Assembly: GCA_008973525.1 (NCBI GenBank)
Contig: WACJ01000513.1
Coordinates: 806,001-870,000 of the forward strand
Origin: Stenopsyche tienmushanensis
Taxonomy: Eukaryota; Arthropoda; Insecta; Trichoptera; Stenopsychidae
DNA length: 64,000 nt
Reading direction: 5' to 3'
Shown here piece by piece: positions 1 through 12,534 of the stretch. Within the stretch, counting starts at the first letter, position 1. Each line of letters begins with the position of its first letter. A program made the position numbers and the translations under genes. A model generated the notes under the pieces. That model saw only the letters and a list, made by a program, of their open reading frames with translations, ran no database searches and had not been told where the DNA came from.

Positions 1-1335
1 AATAAACTTGAACTATTATGAAATTTCCGAAATTTCGGTATTAGCTCACTATAACAATATTTTGCACGACATATTAAGGCGTTTCATATGAACGTTCGTA
101 ATTCAAAAATAAAAATGCATAAGCCGTAACTTTTACAAAACATGATTTATTCAATCAAAAGTGTCTCAATGAGATCCAAAGAACACAATTCATATGATAT
201 TCACGTATTCTGAAACGAGATGATAAGAAATAGACGTGATAATAAAACTTAATTTACAAATACTCTGTTGTATATGGATTAGCTACAATTATGGCGTTTA
301 TATCTTCATCTCTAACGACAGGTCTGGGTCTTCCTCAAGGTTCATTATCAAGCTTCATATTACTGGAATGTTTTATTAAAAAAAAACAATAGAAATAGCA
401 TCAATGACGAGGTTGTAAAATATTGCACAGAATCTTTCTCAATTATGGTTGATCTACGAGCAACTGAAATTCCATGTGCTACTACGTAATACATAGGGAA
501 TATGAAAAAAAAAAAATACGAGCAAATAGATAGGGATGACAGCTGAAGAATTATCGCCTGCGATGGAAAATATATACGGTTTATCCATAAGGTGGTCGTT
601 AACACCCAGAATCGTACGTGACACCTTTGGAATGATGACGGTCCATGAGCAGACTTGGGCGACCGCCCGTCGCGCCGAGATTTAAGACGCTCCGAATTTG
701 GAATAAAATATTTATTATTTTAGGGCGAGTGATATTAGGAGGACCCGAAAGTATTAGAATATTTATTGAAAACAAAGAAAATATATGCAGGGTTATAAAA
801 TATATTTATCATATCTTCCCATTGCTATGGCAAGGTTTTGATGCCTTTTAAAAACTTTTCACCTTGAAGCAAAGAAATTATTTTAAATGCATTTCCACTT
901 CAGCTGCATTTTTAAATCGCTTTTATTCTAGGCTGTACTTTATGGAGCTAAAAAGGTTAAAATTCGTTGGGGAGACGTCCGGTGAATACAAAATAATGCA
1001 GTGATACTTCCCAGTTCAATTCACGTATTTTATCCAGAATCAATTTGATTTGTGCATTGTAATGAAGCTTGGACTTGAAATTGTGTTTTTATTTGAGAAA
1101 GCATAAAAGTAAATGAGCCATTTCTTATCATCAGTTACAATGTTGTTCTAAATGTAACTATTTTGTTGTAGTTACATTTAGTTACCTTCAAGAAGGCATA
1201 GCACGTGTTATGTCGCTCATTTTGTTGTGTTCGGCCAAGGCGTGCGATAACCATCCTATCCCACGGCAACCATCCTATTCATTTGGCCGATGAGTATTAA
1301 ATATTTTCACACAGTAATCCTTGGAATTAATCCTT
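1..1335. other. No gene recognised; AT-rich with a transposon-end-like motif
   Basis: I see no convincing coding sequence here. At about 733-755 there is a TTAGGAGGACC-type motif followed by CGAAAG. It matches the terminal inverted repeats of the small element at 24492-25140, so it may be an orphan transposon end. Positions 985-1050 resemble 54835-54905 (shared words around TTCCCAGTTCAATTC and GTATTTTAT), a weak dispersed match. Confidence 0.4.
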
Positions 1336-1822
1336 TGACCAAGTGTTGGTATAGTGGCTTAGATCCTGGACTCTTGTTGCAAAGGTTCGGGTTCAAATCC
1401 AGATTGTGGAAAAAATTTTCACCGTACCAACAAATTTGGGAGATCGGAAATATTAATATTTCTGATCGATCGTCTCGATCCAGGTTTACCCTGATTTCCT
1501 GGATTAGAAAAAGTAAATTCTGAGGCGATTAATAAAGTCGTGCAGGGACGCCCATGAGTGAGTAATTGAATTTGCAACAATAATTAAATTATCATTTATA
1601 TATATAATGATAATTTCGCTACTCACTCATAGATTCTCTCCTCTCCTACCTTTCCAAATAATCCTATCCTTACTTTACCACGTGTGGAAGGCAACGGGAA
1701 ACCACCACATTAAATCATCTCCCAAGTAAGATCTCCTATGGAGATCACCCTATATCCGTTATCGGATATGACACATCAAAGATTCATGCTTTGATGGACG
1801 TCATAAGGATTTAAAAAAAAAA
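1336..1822 (+). mobile_element. tRNA-derived SINE
   Basis: A Pol III-type internal promoter is visible: an A box TGGTATAGTGG at 1347-1357 and a B box GGTTCAAATCC at 1390-1400, 43 bases apart as in a tRNA. Downstream is a unique body with a core-like stretch (GCAACGGGAAACCACCA, starting at 1691) resembling conserved central domains of animal SINEs. A poly(A) run ends the unit at about 1813-1824. A short direct repeat, AATCCTT, lies just before (1329-1335) and at the end of the A run (1823-1829) and is a plausible 7-bp target duplication. A SINE encodes nothing and depends on a LINE for movement. The tRNA-like head lacks a convincing full cloverleaf, so this is not a tRNA gene. Confidence 0.7.
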
Positions 1823-1867
1823 AATCCTTGGGATTCCAATCTATGCGATGACTCCTCGATTGTCTGC

Positions 1868-1955
1868 CGTGGATCTGACTCGATTGGGAATTTCAGTGTA
1901 TCATTATCAAAATTCAAAGATCGTCTTATTCTCAGTTCATCCCTTAAGCTCGTAC
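1868..1955 (+). repeat. Dispersed fragment shared with 55165-55245
   Basis: The two stretches share a TCCGATT/TCGATTGGGA start, then ATTTCAGTGT or ATTTTAGTGT, TATCAAAAT and TTCATCC in the same order. They look like two diverged copies of one repeat. The copy here begins just after the SINE, so it may belong to a longer relative of it. Confidence 0.4.
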
Positions 1956-3390
1956 AGCCTATCTGTCCATTATCTATACGTTTCCGTTACTGTGTCCAGA
2001 TACAAACTGCATTCAAACACATGATTTTCGAATACTTTCGGGTTTTTCTAATATGTGTATCAATCTTTCAGTTAATAAGATGGTCTGAGTTGCTTGTTGT
2101 TGGCACTAGCTTGAAAACTGTTCTTTTGTGCACCGGGTATAAAATATTGCAGTTTTTTTCTACAATATACTGAATATTGCAACACTGGCATCATTCATAG
2201 TTTATAAGAATTCGAAACAGTCTAATAACAACAACTAATCATTACACCGATGTACGCCAAAAATGTTTAAAGAAATTCAAAGAAAACTCCGATTCGAACT
2301 CAGAAAAACTACATCATTTTTTTTCCATTTATTTCCACGCAGAATGTATGAGAGTTCAGTCAGACTACTTTCATTGATGGGAGGTAATAGAAACATTAAT
2401 TGACAGAAGGGTTAAAATATTTTGTTCAATGGATGATCGTCTGTGGCGGGAAAAAAATAAATTGTGTTTTTTAACAAAATATTTGCTTTTCACTCAAAGG
2501 GAATATTGCTTGGGAGGCCAGCATGCCCAAAAACCAACTGTTGAATACAATTCCCGATTTTATAAATTTAGGGGATGATTTGCCACGATTTTGATTAAGC
2601 ACTGTCAATTTAGCACGACACGATCTTAAGATGCGACGAGATGTTTAATAATTCAAGCGTTCTTAAAGACAGATTAGAATCCAATTGGTGTTCATTATTT
2701 ATAGGGACAGTTAGTAGGTGGTGGGGACTATCAATCGTGACCCTTGAATGAGTTAATGTTTATTATGGTAAAACGTCGGTTTAGCGTTCCAGCTAAGTTT
2801 TCCCTTGCCAAAATTGAGTCGAGTTGAAAATTCTATTTTTAGATTTGGTCGGTCGTAAATCGATCGGTTGCGTGGGTTTTCAAGTCGAGGCCCGCGGCTG
2901 GGGTCCCCTTTTCTTCGGGAAAGCACCCCTTATTCGGGACTCCTTTCGATCATCTTTTATTATTGACAACTTTTCCGTTTTGGTGGCCTTTGAGATCTTT
3001 CGACACCAACTATGAATGTCCAGCTCCTTTTATAGACCATTTTACAAATTTACGACCAAATTAATAGGGGATATTCAGAAGTAATGTCGTTTTCTAAGCA
3101 AAACCTTCAGACAACATATTGATCTAAATATTGCAATTATTATTTATTTATTTAATAATTATCATCGATTAAACAATCGACTTACTAAGCACTTATCTTC
3201 AAAATTTAATCAAAATAAGTATTCATTCTTTAAGCGACTCATCGGTGAGTCACAATGTTATTTGTAGAAAAATAAATATTTTTTTAAATTCTAAAAATTA
3301 ATATGATTGGGATTCATATTGGTGAATCCATAAATATCTTGCAAAATAAAAAGCCAATGATTCCATAGGATAGAATGCGGTATACTAAAA
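1956..3390. other. No gene recognised
   Basis: Mostly AT-rich unique sequence. A locally GC-richer patch at about 2850-2940 is open on the plus strand for about 60 codons but has no recognisable domain and no ATG in a good context. Confidence 0.4.
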
Positions 3391-4002
3391 TAGTCCCAGA
3401 AGTACCCGACCTGATATATAGATGCTGGTTGTTTAAAAAAATCATATGGTACAAAGTACCTACCTTATAAAGTATTAAATACACTTTGTTGTTTAGTATT
3501 CGTTAGACTGAAAATTTGGACATGAGAAAGCTGTGCGCTAGATGGATGCCGCGTTTGCTCACAAGGGAGTGTTTGATGATGTTTCATAGCAATAAAGCCG
3601 AGTTTTTGCGTCGATTCATAACCATGAATGAAAAATGCCTCTATAATTTAAAGGCATAGTCAAAACATGGATTGAAAGGAGAGAATCGGCTCCCCAATGG
3701 TGTCAGTTTTTTGAGATGCACTTGAGATAATTTTCAATCGTTATTTTCAATCAACGGCGAGTGTTATGCGAACTTATTGCAACATTTGAGTGATGAAATT
3801 AAAGAAAAAAAAAGATGGTAAAATATTTACCAACAATGAGAGTTGAAGTCGGCGGTTGACGGCTATTTTGAGGAGCTCGAAGGTTCTCACCATCTCATCA
3901 GGGTATCAAAGCTATTGAACATCACTGGGAAAAGCGTATCGACTATGTTGAGATATAAAGACATGTTTATCCATTTTTTTGTGTCGAGTACTTCTGAGAT
4001 TA
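3391..4002 (+). mobile_element. Mariner element, internally deleted (family M1)
   Basis: The left end begins TAGTCCCAGAAGTACCCGAC at 3391. The right end (3983-4002) carries the inverted match GTCGAGTACTTCTGAGATTA, so both terminal inverted repeats are present. Inside are ordered transposase remnants: ENLDMRKLCARWMPRLLT at about 3508-3561, NKAEFLRRFITMNE at about 3590-3631, a LSDEIK block near 3795, then a C-terminal block AVDGYFEELEGSHH at about 3850-3893. A complete mariner is about 1.3 kb, whereas this copy is about 0.6 kb. The stretch that should carry the last catalytic aspartates is missing and stops interrupt the frame. It is non-autonomous and not a working gene. Confidence 0.85.
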
Positions 4003-4219
4003 CTCTCGTATATGCACACAAAAGTTGCCTTTAAATAGTGTAATATACAAAAAGTGCTACTGGTTGCTTTATGGTATACACACAGCATAAATATGATTAT
4101 AGCCTATTTCGTTTGACTTTTACGAATTAATAGGAATCATGAAATATAAACGATACTAATTAAATCGTCCTCGTCATCGTCTATGTGTCGATGTTAACGT
4201 TTGTAAATATCAAACACCC

Positions 4220-4600
4220 TCAGCATCCAATTGTGTAAGATTGAGTTTTATTTGTATGGTGTAGATTTAATAGACGGTTGACCAGCTTCGGAAAAGATGA
4301 AAATCGGTGTGTGACAAATCCAATAGTTTGCACAAGATCGATTGTGAAACGTGCGCCTTTGTTATATCGTGCAAAAGTATCAATGCAGTCTGTTGATACG
4401 AGAAAACTGCTTAAAATGCAATTTCTCAAAATGCATTGTTTCAAATGCAAGGAGATTTTATCAAGCAACAAGAATAAACAATGGTTGATATCTTCAGTAT
4501 ACATATCTTGGTTTTCCTGTGGTATTAGGTCTACTGGAAAGTTCTTTCCATTCCGGTTACAACAAGTTTCAATAAGTATGCGCACATTCATTTGACGCAT
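4220..4600 (-). CDS. Unrecognised 126-codon open frame
   Basis: An ATG-initiated open frame encodes 126 residues with no domain I can name. It has several cysteines (residues 13-14, 41, 56, 61, 72, and near the C-terminus) and a leucine-rich central stretch. There is no signal peptide and no clear transmembrane segment. It starts about 600 bases beyond the mariner at 3391-4002. It could be a decayed transposase fragment, a host exon or chance; the plus strand is also open over most of it, which weakens the coding case. Confidence 0.25.
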   Translation of the reverse strand: MRQMNVRILIETCCNRNGKNFPVDLIPQENQDMYTEDINHCLFLLLDKISLHLKQCILRNCILSSFLVSTDCIDTFARYNKGARFTIDLVQTIGFVTHRFSSFPKLVNRLLNLHHTNKTQSYTIGC

Positions 4601-5578
4601 ATTTACCTCTGTATTTTTATCATTAACAGGGGCGAACGCTTTACAACGTTCAAAAAAGTTTTTTTTTAATTACGTATTTCGAAAGAATTGAGAGTATATT
4701 ATAGAAGAGAAAAATCGAAAACAGAAATGTATCAGTCAGTCGTCTACGTGGCTCATTTTTTGAATCGAAGTTATTTTTGCTGCAGTTTGAAAGCAAACGT
4801 CACACTATTCCTTAATCGCTGCTATTCAATATAAATTCCCGTCAAATAAATATCAAAATATTGCTTGTTGAAAATGCTTGTCGAACATTTCACATAAAAA
4901 TCTCTGATGAAAGGTAAAACGTAACGTGCTTTTTTTTCAATCAAAATTGCAACATTTATATGTCATTCGATCAAAAATCCATCCAAACCAGTATCTCGAG
5001 GGCCATCACGGCAAAATAAAACTCCGACATTTTTCCATTACATCATTAAATTGAATTGGATTAAATCGATAACTAGCTTTATTATGATCGACAGATATTT
5101 TTGTACTGCTGTACAATACCTTTTATTATGAAATTAATAGCGGCGCATTTGTCGCTCGGATGGCGTGTAACAGACTTTGTCGAATACGTGTTTATGTACG
5201 TGTGGATTTTCCAAAATTGATTATTGAAAAAGTTCGTGCGCAGCAATCGTCGTCGAGACCCTGCAATATATTGTTCTCGGCTCCGTAAATCGTTTCAGCA
5301 CTGGAAGTGACAGACTAGTTTTATTCAATAAACAGCTCCGAATAAAAATCAAATGGCCGACGATGTGAAATAACAACGCCGTATGGACATAGTGGGCATA
5401 TCACGGTTATAGCGAGCGAATGTGCTGAAAAATATTCACGAATAGAAGAATGATTAATAAACGTAATCCCGAAAAATTCTGGATTGAAATTTGTATCTAA
5501 CAGAAATCGTACACCTCACCAGCACGTTAAAGGTTATTAAATCGAGACATTCTCGCCGAAATCTGAACGCTTGGAAAC
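4601..5578. other. No gene recognised
   Basis: AT-rich sequence with no open frame or repeat that I can assign. Confidence 0.4.
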
Positions 5579-5612
5579 AGTGGCGTAACTACTAATTGGT
5601 GAGCTTAGGCGA
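5579..5612 (+). repeat. hAT-like terminal inverted repeat, left end
   Basis: The sequence opens CAGTGGCGTAACTACTAATT, a typical hAT terminus (CAGTGGCGTA...). The hATC transposase fragment at 5984-6100 lies about 370 bases downstream, consistent with one decayed element. I could not find the matching right end. Confidence 0.45.
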
Positions 5613-5983
5613 CGCCTAAGGGCAATAACTATCTAATCTATATAAACATATATATATATAGTACATATATACTATTCAAATTCTTGTATTAACTTTTCCC
5701 TACCGGTGATGTATTTACTACACCTCGACTCTATTAATGGGAATATCGATATGAAATATAATAGATACGGGGTTCAAATTGCTTGTATTCCTCCGTAATA
5801 TAATTACGAATCACATCAAAGTATTATAGTATATAAGTATTCATCTGCAGCGACGGAAATAAATAATTTGTCGGGAAATCGGGAACTTTGCGAGTTTTAG
5901 TCCGTATCTCAGCAGATAGGAATTTTATCAGTCACATTGATGGTGTTATATGAAAACGCGGTCATCAACTCGAACTATCATTT

Positions 5984-6100
5984 AAATATCTGATGACGAT
6001 ACCTCCAACCAGTGTGGAAGCTGAATGTGGATTTTCAGCAGCAATTTGCCTGGCTTCCAAAATCAGATCCAGACTAAGTGACGAAATAGTCGATGTTTAA
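5984..6100 (+). pseudogene. hAT transposase C-terminal dimerisation fragment
   Basis: A 38-residue open stretch ends in TAA. It reads KYLMTIPPTSVEAECGFSAA and then continues through SKIRSRLSDEIVDV. The pattern (PPTSVxxExxFS...RSRLSxExxD) is the conserved hATC dimerisation motif at the end of hAT-family transposases. The rest of the roughly 600-residue protein is absent, so this is a relic. It probably belongs to the terminus at 5579. Confidence 0.8.
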
Positions 6101-6224
6101 TATTACTTATTAATTAGGTTATGACGGCCATATTTTTACAGTAAAATCGAAGGTATGATCTTGAATAATGTGCACAAATTATCAATAAATCCTTTGGGAC
6201 ATTTGAACGACTTTAAATTTAATA

Positions 6225-6293
6225 CGTAATGCCATAAAATATTATTTAAAATAAAATTTGTATTTAAAAATTGAGCGACTTTATTGAAAGACC
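6225..6293 (+). repeat. Right end of a Tc1-like element (TIR only)
   Basis: The stretch AATTGAGCGACTTTATTGAAAG, followed by ACC, matches ends at 12801-12828, 49988-50015 and 60939-60965. It is the inverse of left ends at 42332 and 49711. The preceding AATGCCATAAAATATT block is shared by these copies. Confidence 0.6.
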
Positions 6294-6299
6294 TTATAA

Positions 6300-8007
6300 A
6301 TCTGATTTTTTACACGAGAGTATTATTTCTGTTACGCAGTGCGTAATTTCACCCGCTTAAAGTGTGCTAATTGTATCAAAGAAAAATTAAATTACAAGCG
6401 GCCAGATAATGGAGAAAAAAATGTTAAAAATATTACTATAAGATAAGCTCGTTATATCCGAGTTCCGCTGCCTAATCAGACACGTTTCGAGCGCACGCTC
6501 TTTAATAAGACCACTTCTATTCTATAGTTCAACTCGTTAACATTGATTAATTTGAATGGGCGTTTAATTATAATTATAACGAAGGGGTGAAATCTAAAAT
6601 ATTTTATAAATATCATAAAGCGCCCGAGTCTTTAAGTGGATTTTACAGCTGAAATTCATCCCTTTAGCTATTTATGAACGTAATTAAAATTGAAATGCTG
6701 GCGAAATCGCTCGAATGAATGTCACGAGAGGTCTGCAATTGGATTTATTAGAATTTTGTTGATTTATTGGGATAATAACGGAAATGTAAAGATGTTCGAA
6801 TCGATCACAGCCGTATGAAAACAGAATCAAATGTCTCAATTGAATAGCAATTGGAAAGATTTGGGTTAAGTTTGAAGATGCGTCAGGGAATTAATCCAAT
6901 ATCCAATTGAAGATCTGAATTAAGTACAATCGTTTACCTTGGAAAACTCACGTAGGGTGCTTAAAAGGCACATTATTGGGATATATCGTTGTCTTTCCAA
7001 TTTTTTATTGGACCTTACTGCTTACAAGCGCTTGTCTTTCTTACGAATTGAAGCAATGTGATGTTAATTACAATTTGCCCCAATTGACGAAAACGTGTTC
7101 CACGATATACTTTCTGAAAGTCTTAATGAATAATATGCATATTTTCATATGAATGGATCCCAATTATATTACACATCCATTCATCCCGCATAAAGGCTTT
7201 TCCGGTTCCAGAGTGTGAGTTTTTCACACTTCAGGTAGACGTAACAAAAGATCGAATGGATTCATTCACCCAAAAGAGGTTTCAAATGCTTACAACCCTG
7301 ATGTGTAAATGCAATATTAATTTCATTCTGTAATGAAAATATCCCTCGATATCGCTGATTCTTCTCGTTTGAACGACGATAAAATAAATTATCTCCGAAT
7401 GGAAGGTGCGATTCCATTAAGTTTCTCGCATCGTTCACTAAAAATGAGATAATCTTTGGCTGTCCTTACAATTTCAATTAAAACTCAAGATTAGAATGTC
7501 AGAGCTTGATTAAATAAGCTCAAGCTTCATCTTTTTAAACTATTCCGACCGTTCATGCTTCAAATGTACAATATAACTTAAATTGGGGAAGTTTAAGCGA
7601 TATGTACTCAAGCATATTTAATTGACCCTATTGAAATACTTTCGCTTTAAGATTCATTTGAATAGACCTAATTGCTTTTTTACAGCCCCACAACCAAGAT
7701 TATTGGAAAAATTATCATTATCTTTTAATATCATTGGCGTTTCGTTAATATGAAATGCCACTTTATCGAGATAGCCTTTTGATCCATAGTATATTCTGAC
7801 GGCTATCTTTTAACAAGAAACTGAGTAATTAGTTCGTATTTATAGCGATAAATTGCACGTATCTTTTGATACAAATACGCTATTTAGACATCACTGATAT
7901 AACGAGCCATTTATTTATATTGTTAAAGATAAATTAACATGTTTTTTATGATAAAATTTGAACACACTTTAAGTGCAGAACGATCTTAATTAATATAATA
8001 ATTCGAA
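6300..8007. other. No gene recognised
   Basis: Unique AT-rich sequence. The only structure noted is a 9-bp stem at about 7151-7186 (TGAATGGAT ... ATCCATTCA). Confidence 0.4.
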
Positions 8008-8167
8008 AGTCTCATCATGATATAGACTCATCATCTTGTAGTCTCATCATCTTGTATTCTCTTCATCTTGTAGTCTCATCATCTTGTAGTCTCATCATCT
8101 TGTAGTCTCATCATCTTGTAGTCTCATCATCTTGTAGTCTCATCATCTTATAAGATGATCATCTTGT
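8008..8167. repeat. 16-bp minisatellite, ten units
   Basis: Ten head-to-tail units of AGTCTCATCATCTTGT fill exactly 160 bases. The units at 8040, 8072, 8088, 8104 and 8120 are identical; outer units carry one to several changes. The last junction forms an 18-bp perfect palindrome ATCATCTTATAAGATGAT at 8142-8159. There are no unique spacers, so this is not CRISPR-like. Confidence 0.95.
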
Positions 8168-10774
8168 AGTCATTATCATCGCCATAATGGAAAACGTCTC
8201 AAACATTAAAAAAAATACATTTAGCTATAAAAGAAAGAATGTTAACGAGAACGTTAAGACGCGTGTCGTAAAATTTACGTTCAACAACAAATTTTCTAAT
8301 ATCAATGAATAACAAAAATTTGTGAACACACCAGATACATCTGCAGCTTAGAGAGACAGTGACCCTAGAATAGCTGGGAGCTCGGTGCTTGCAACTAAGT
8401 GGTAAACGTGGGGTAACGATAAGACGCATTTGCCGTAAATTTTACGACAGCGCGCCGGCTGGAAGGTTAAGCAACAAGTGCAAAAAAAATACTAATCTTG
8501 CTTTTTTTTTTAAAAAAATCTTCTTATAAAATTGTTTATAAATGTTTGGAACTGAACCGGAATGAAAACCGAAATGAGAATGTAACGGTTCGAAGTCATT
8601 AATCTATTTGGATATTTTTTAAAAATTAAAACGGATTTAATCGATTCGATTAGCAGAAAAATTCCAATAAAACAATCTTTCATTTACTGAATTAAATCAA
8701 AATCTTTGTTTTCAACATATAATAATGTTCCAGGAAATACCTTTGTGATAAAATAGCCTCGTCCAAAGCCAGGATCTTCTCCCGTTAAGGTTCCAATCAA
8801 CTTTAAGCTCCTTGGACTGCTCTAAGAGCATCCTCCAAAGCTACTTTTGTGTATACAAAATTTTGTTCTATATATGTTATTAACTTTTACTCACCCCCAT
8901 CTTCCTGAAGCTCTCCCGTCGACTTTAAGATAAATATTTTCCTATGATCTTCCCTGTTGTCCATATACAGGCTTAATAATTTCGCATGTATTTTTTTAAA
9001 ATCATAAATCCATATCCACGACGAAAGCTTTCAAATTGAAAATGATTCAAAAGGGAGCTAATTAGCGCGCTCGTTAAATCCGGATTTATCTAAATGCAAA
9101 GCAATCTGTTAGAGCTGTCAATACGAAATAATAGGACTTTTCATAATTAATTGCAGCGAAAATAATATCAATCATATTTCGATGAAAACTTCGATCTGCC
9201 TTCGGGGCTCGCATTAATTAAGTTTCCCTATTTTTATCAACTCGGGGCTAATAAATGGTCTGAAATCCTTTTAAATATCGAGACCAATATAGAATAATGG
9301 ACATTTCGATCAACTTTGTGCGAAAGTCTTCGCCGTTATATCGACTAAATAATTTAAATAAAACATTTCCATTATAATTTGTCTATCTCTTTTTATCACT
9401 GAATATAAATGAACTAAAAAGGAAGATGATTCATGTAACTATTAATTGAGACGCGATCGTGTATGCATGATTACTAATAAAGTTCATTTACACTACTGTA
9501 TTTTGTATGAAAGGCTTGATTCAGCTCAATAAACTATTTCAGACCATATTCGGAAACTAAGACTTGTGTGGAAATATTGGAGATGGATGCCGCATGAGTT
9601 AATTTGAATGATAGAGTCATCATATGCACATCTTACTTGATGTGTAGGATTGAAAAGTAGATTACATCGTAAGGAAAATGGCACAATATTGAATCCGGAA
9701 TATGAACCGAAGTTGAGCCTGAGTAAGAGAATGCTGTGTATATGAAGCTTTGGGGAGTTGAAGTGGAACATTGAAGCATTATTTGTGTGCGCAATTTATG
9801 TTGGCGCATATTGGTCTGGTGAAGTGAAGCGAGGCCGCGAGAAATGGAAGATAAAGGATGCGCGCGCAATGCGACGGTTGAGCTCCGTTCATGGGAGAGA
9901 GGGAGACAGTCGGTCTTCGAGACGAAAGTGAGTGCGCGCATGTTTTTGGATCTTAGCCCTTCGGCCCGCGCTACACGTCGTTAGAAGCAATAAATCACTC
10001 CACTGCGCTTCTACGCTTCTTTTCAAATAATTCCTGAGCGCGTGCAACATATATCGGGAACTCACTAATTCAAAAAAATAAAAGTACAAAAAATAAACCG
10101 TCTCGTAGTGAGGGGATATTTTTTGAAATTAATGTTTCATTTGCGTAAAATTCGAGCGAAATCTCAAATTAGTTGTTTGTACATAAATATTTTTCAGCAA
10201 GATTGCAAAAGATTCGTAGAGGGGAAGGTCGAGTAAATATTTGGCGACGCGGAGCTCGTCTGTATGAAGTGAGGGAATATTAATGTGTTTTCCATAATTT
10301 TATTGTTGAATTTTCTTTTCTGATCTTCTCATAAATTATTTTCCCTAAGCTTCCTTAAAAAGGCTTCGAAATATCCAAAGGAGACCTTTACAAATCTCAG
10401 AGAGCTTCCTACGTCCGAGATAAAAATGATACGTATGTCGAATTTCGGAGAGCTTCACATCTTTTTCAATATCCGCCCCTGAGTATTTGATTAAATTTAA
10501 TCTCGAGAGATATGCTAGCGAAAGTTATACCGTTAAAATCAAATTCGAAGTATGCACTGAGATCTATTTTTGGATGTGTAACTTAATCCAAGTAGAAGAT
10601 TAAACAATTTCGACCAATATTATTATATAGACACACATAAAGCTCGGTTATAACGAGCGCCGATAAACATAAAATGTCCATATCGATTGTGTGCTCGCTT
10701 TTTTTCTTAGTTCCGCTTCAACAACTGTAGTATGAGGATAAACAATTGGCCGCCTGAAGGAGATATATCCGTTG
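8168..10774. other. No gene recognised
   Basis: Mostly unique AT-rich DNA. The minus strand at about 8720-8880 has two short open pieces in different frames (ALEDALRAVQG and LIGTLTGEDPGFGRGYFIT) that look protein-like but match nothing I recognise. Several overlapping short minus-strand frames at 9526-10089 carry no domain. Confidence 0.35.
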
Positions 10775-11050
10775 ATAATTTTATATTAAACAATAATTGG
10801 ACAAATAATTCAACAATTAAATAAATAAACACTGTCGATAGCACACAATATTCGGCCATTTATTTGCGTAAACAAATAACAAACATGAAATCGAAATCAT
10901 TATTAGTCGATAGATTTGGGCTAACGATCTATACATCTCTGTCTCCCACACTGCGCTACGTTCTCTCTCTGTCTCCAAGCTTAATGTGCAAGAGTGCTCT
11001 TTCGAATAAGTGGTCCCAGGCCCTGGGATAGTACTCCTTTAGGGGTTAAA
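10775..11050 (+). repeat. Dispersed family A, copy 1 (partial)
   Basis: It shares long collinear sequence with 16460-16800 plus 19741-19890, and with the minus strand of 36687-37195. Shared landmarks are GATAGCACACAATATTCGG, GAAATCGAAATCATTATTAG, TTTGGGCTAACGATCTATAC, CTGTCTCC, GGGATAGTACTCCTTTAGGG and a terminal GGTTAAA. This copy lacks the left half seen in the other two. Confidence 0.75.
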
Positions 11051-12040
11051 ATGTGAAGATAATTTTAGATTTACTAATATATGACTATTCGATTTTTTTC
11101 GCGATCGCGTGACGACCCCTCCATCGGAAGAATTTACTGCGACAACAAAATGATACGTCAGAAGTCCTTGTAACCTTATTTTCTAGATGAATGCAATTTT
11201 TTGTAAGGTATCTAATTAATACATTTTTTTCAGAAAATAATTGGCGTTAACAATTCATATGCCATACGAGTATTTATTGAACGACATACAACGATTCATC
11301 TGCTGTCGTTCCTGTTTTTACATTTTTTATTTACCGTGGTTTTAATATAAATGTTGATACAATGAATTGTGGATCAATAGAAGCGAAAGGCAAACTTAAT
11401 TGCATTTCAGAGCGAATTTGAATAGGAACGAAAGAGATAAATTACAGAAGCCACGACTTTTTCCCGACTGTAAAATGTAATATACAGGTTTCACTGCAAT
11501 ATCTGATTGCTTTGTAGATGCCCACACAATGTAAATAGTGACAAAATAACATTGTAAATGCGTAATAATATAATTAATGTTATCTTAATTAGAAGTTGTG
11601 CTCTGGAAGTAACATGCTGCTTGTTTATAATAAATTGCTTACGAAAATTTGATGTATCTTGTGAATGATATATTAGACGTGCCAGACATTATTCCATTAA
11701 TATATGGATAAATACATAAGCTTATATTTAAATACAACATTATTTAGAAATGTTTCCCGATCCTCTTATAAGATTTAGAATTTAGATAGATATTAGATGT
11801 ATCGATAAGTCCTTACCGATTTTGATGGATGTAAAATGTCAAGGTCCAAAACCGATTAAAATCATATTCGTTTATATTCGATTAATATTATATTGCACTA
11901 TTTTTCTATCAAGGGTTTAACACCACCATTACGATATGTCGATTTTGGTTTTAAAGATTGAAACCGGATAAACGATGTTTGAATGATACCCCTGGAATTG
12001 GACAACCCTTAAATTTTGATGACGAGAACGATGAAATACA
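11051..12040. other. No gene recognised
   Basis: AT-rich unique sequence without assignable features. Confidence 0.4.
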
Positions 12041-12312
12041 TCCAAACTTTTGTTCTCAAGACAAAAAGTTCGACCCTTTTTGCACCGAATTGTGACTGAA
12101 TTGGGGCGTCAATGGCTTTCGCTGAGATAAAAACCATTTCCGACTCTGAAGCCTGGAATGACGACTCGCAAATTTTTTTATGCATTTATTGGGATATTCA
12201 AGGAATTATTCATTATGAATTTATGTATATTGGCAAGGCAATAACTGCAGATTTTTACTGTTTTGTAATTGAAAAGGATGAAGAAAAAATTGAGAGTTAC
12301 GTCGAGAATTAA
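12041..12312 (+). pseudogene. Mariner transposase fragment
   Basis: The plus strand contains LCIYWDIQGIIHYEF at about 12179-12223, followed by GKAITADFYCFVIEKDEEK. This matches the catalytic-core stretch of mariner transposases (usually CxWWDxxGxxHYELL...G.TINxDxY). The first tryptophan is Y here. A shifted piece upstream (12085-12120) resembles the preceding IVTGDEKW region. There is no complete element or terminus. Confidence 0.7.
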
Positions 12313-12534
12313 TCAGGAATCTAGTTTATACATAGAATCAAGTTCAAAATCGCTTTAATTAAGTAGCAATTACTGCAAACTCAATCTATTCAATCAAAAT
12401 CAATGTAGTATCAATCAGTACGAATTGATTACTGGACTAGTTTTTTAATCCCATTTAAAATAAATTGACAAGGATTGCACGCTTTTCAAATATCTAATTT
12501 ATGATGAGATTAATTTAGTTTGTAGTCATTTAGA

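Noticed and set aside
1336..1420. A tRNA gene
   Set aside because: A and B boxes are present, but the flanking bases do not form a convincing acceptor stem and a SINE body with poly(A) follows.
5640..5672. TA-rich tract as a promoter TATA region
   Set aside because: It is a microsatellite within a hAT-like relic and no coding sequence follows.
8008..8167. CRISPR-like array
   Set aside because: The units are contiguous 16-bp repeats with no unique spacers, in a eukaryotic context; it is a minisatellite.
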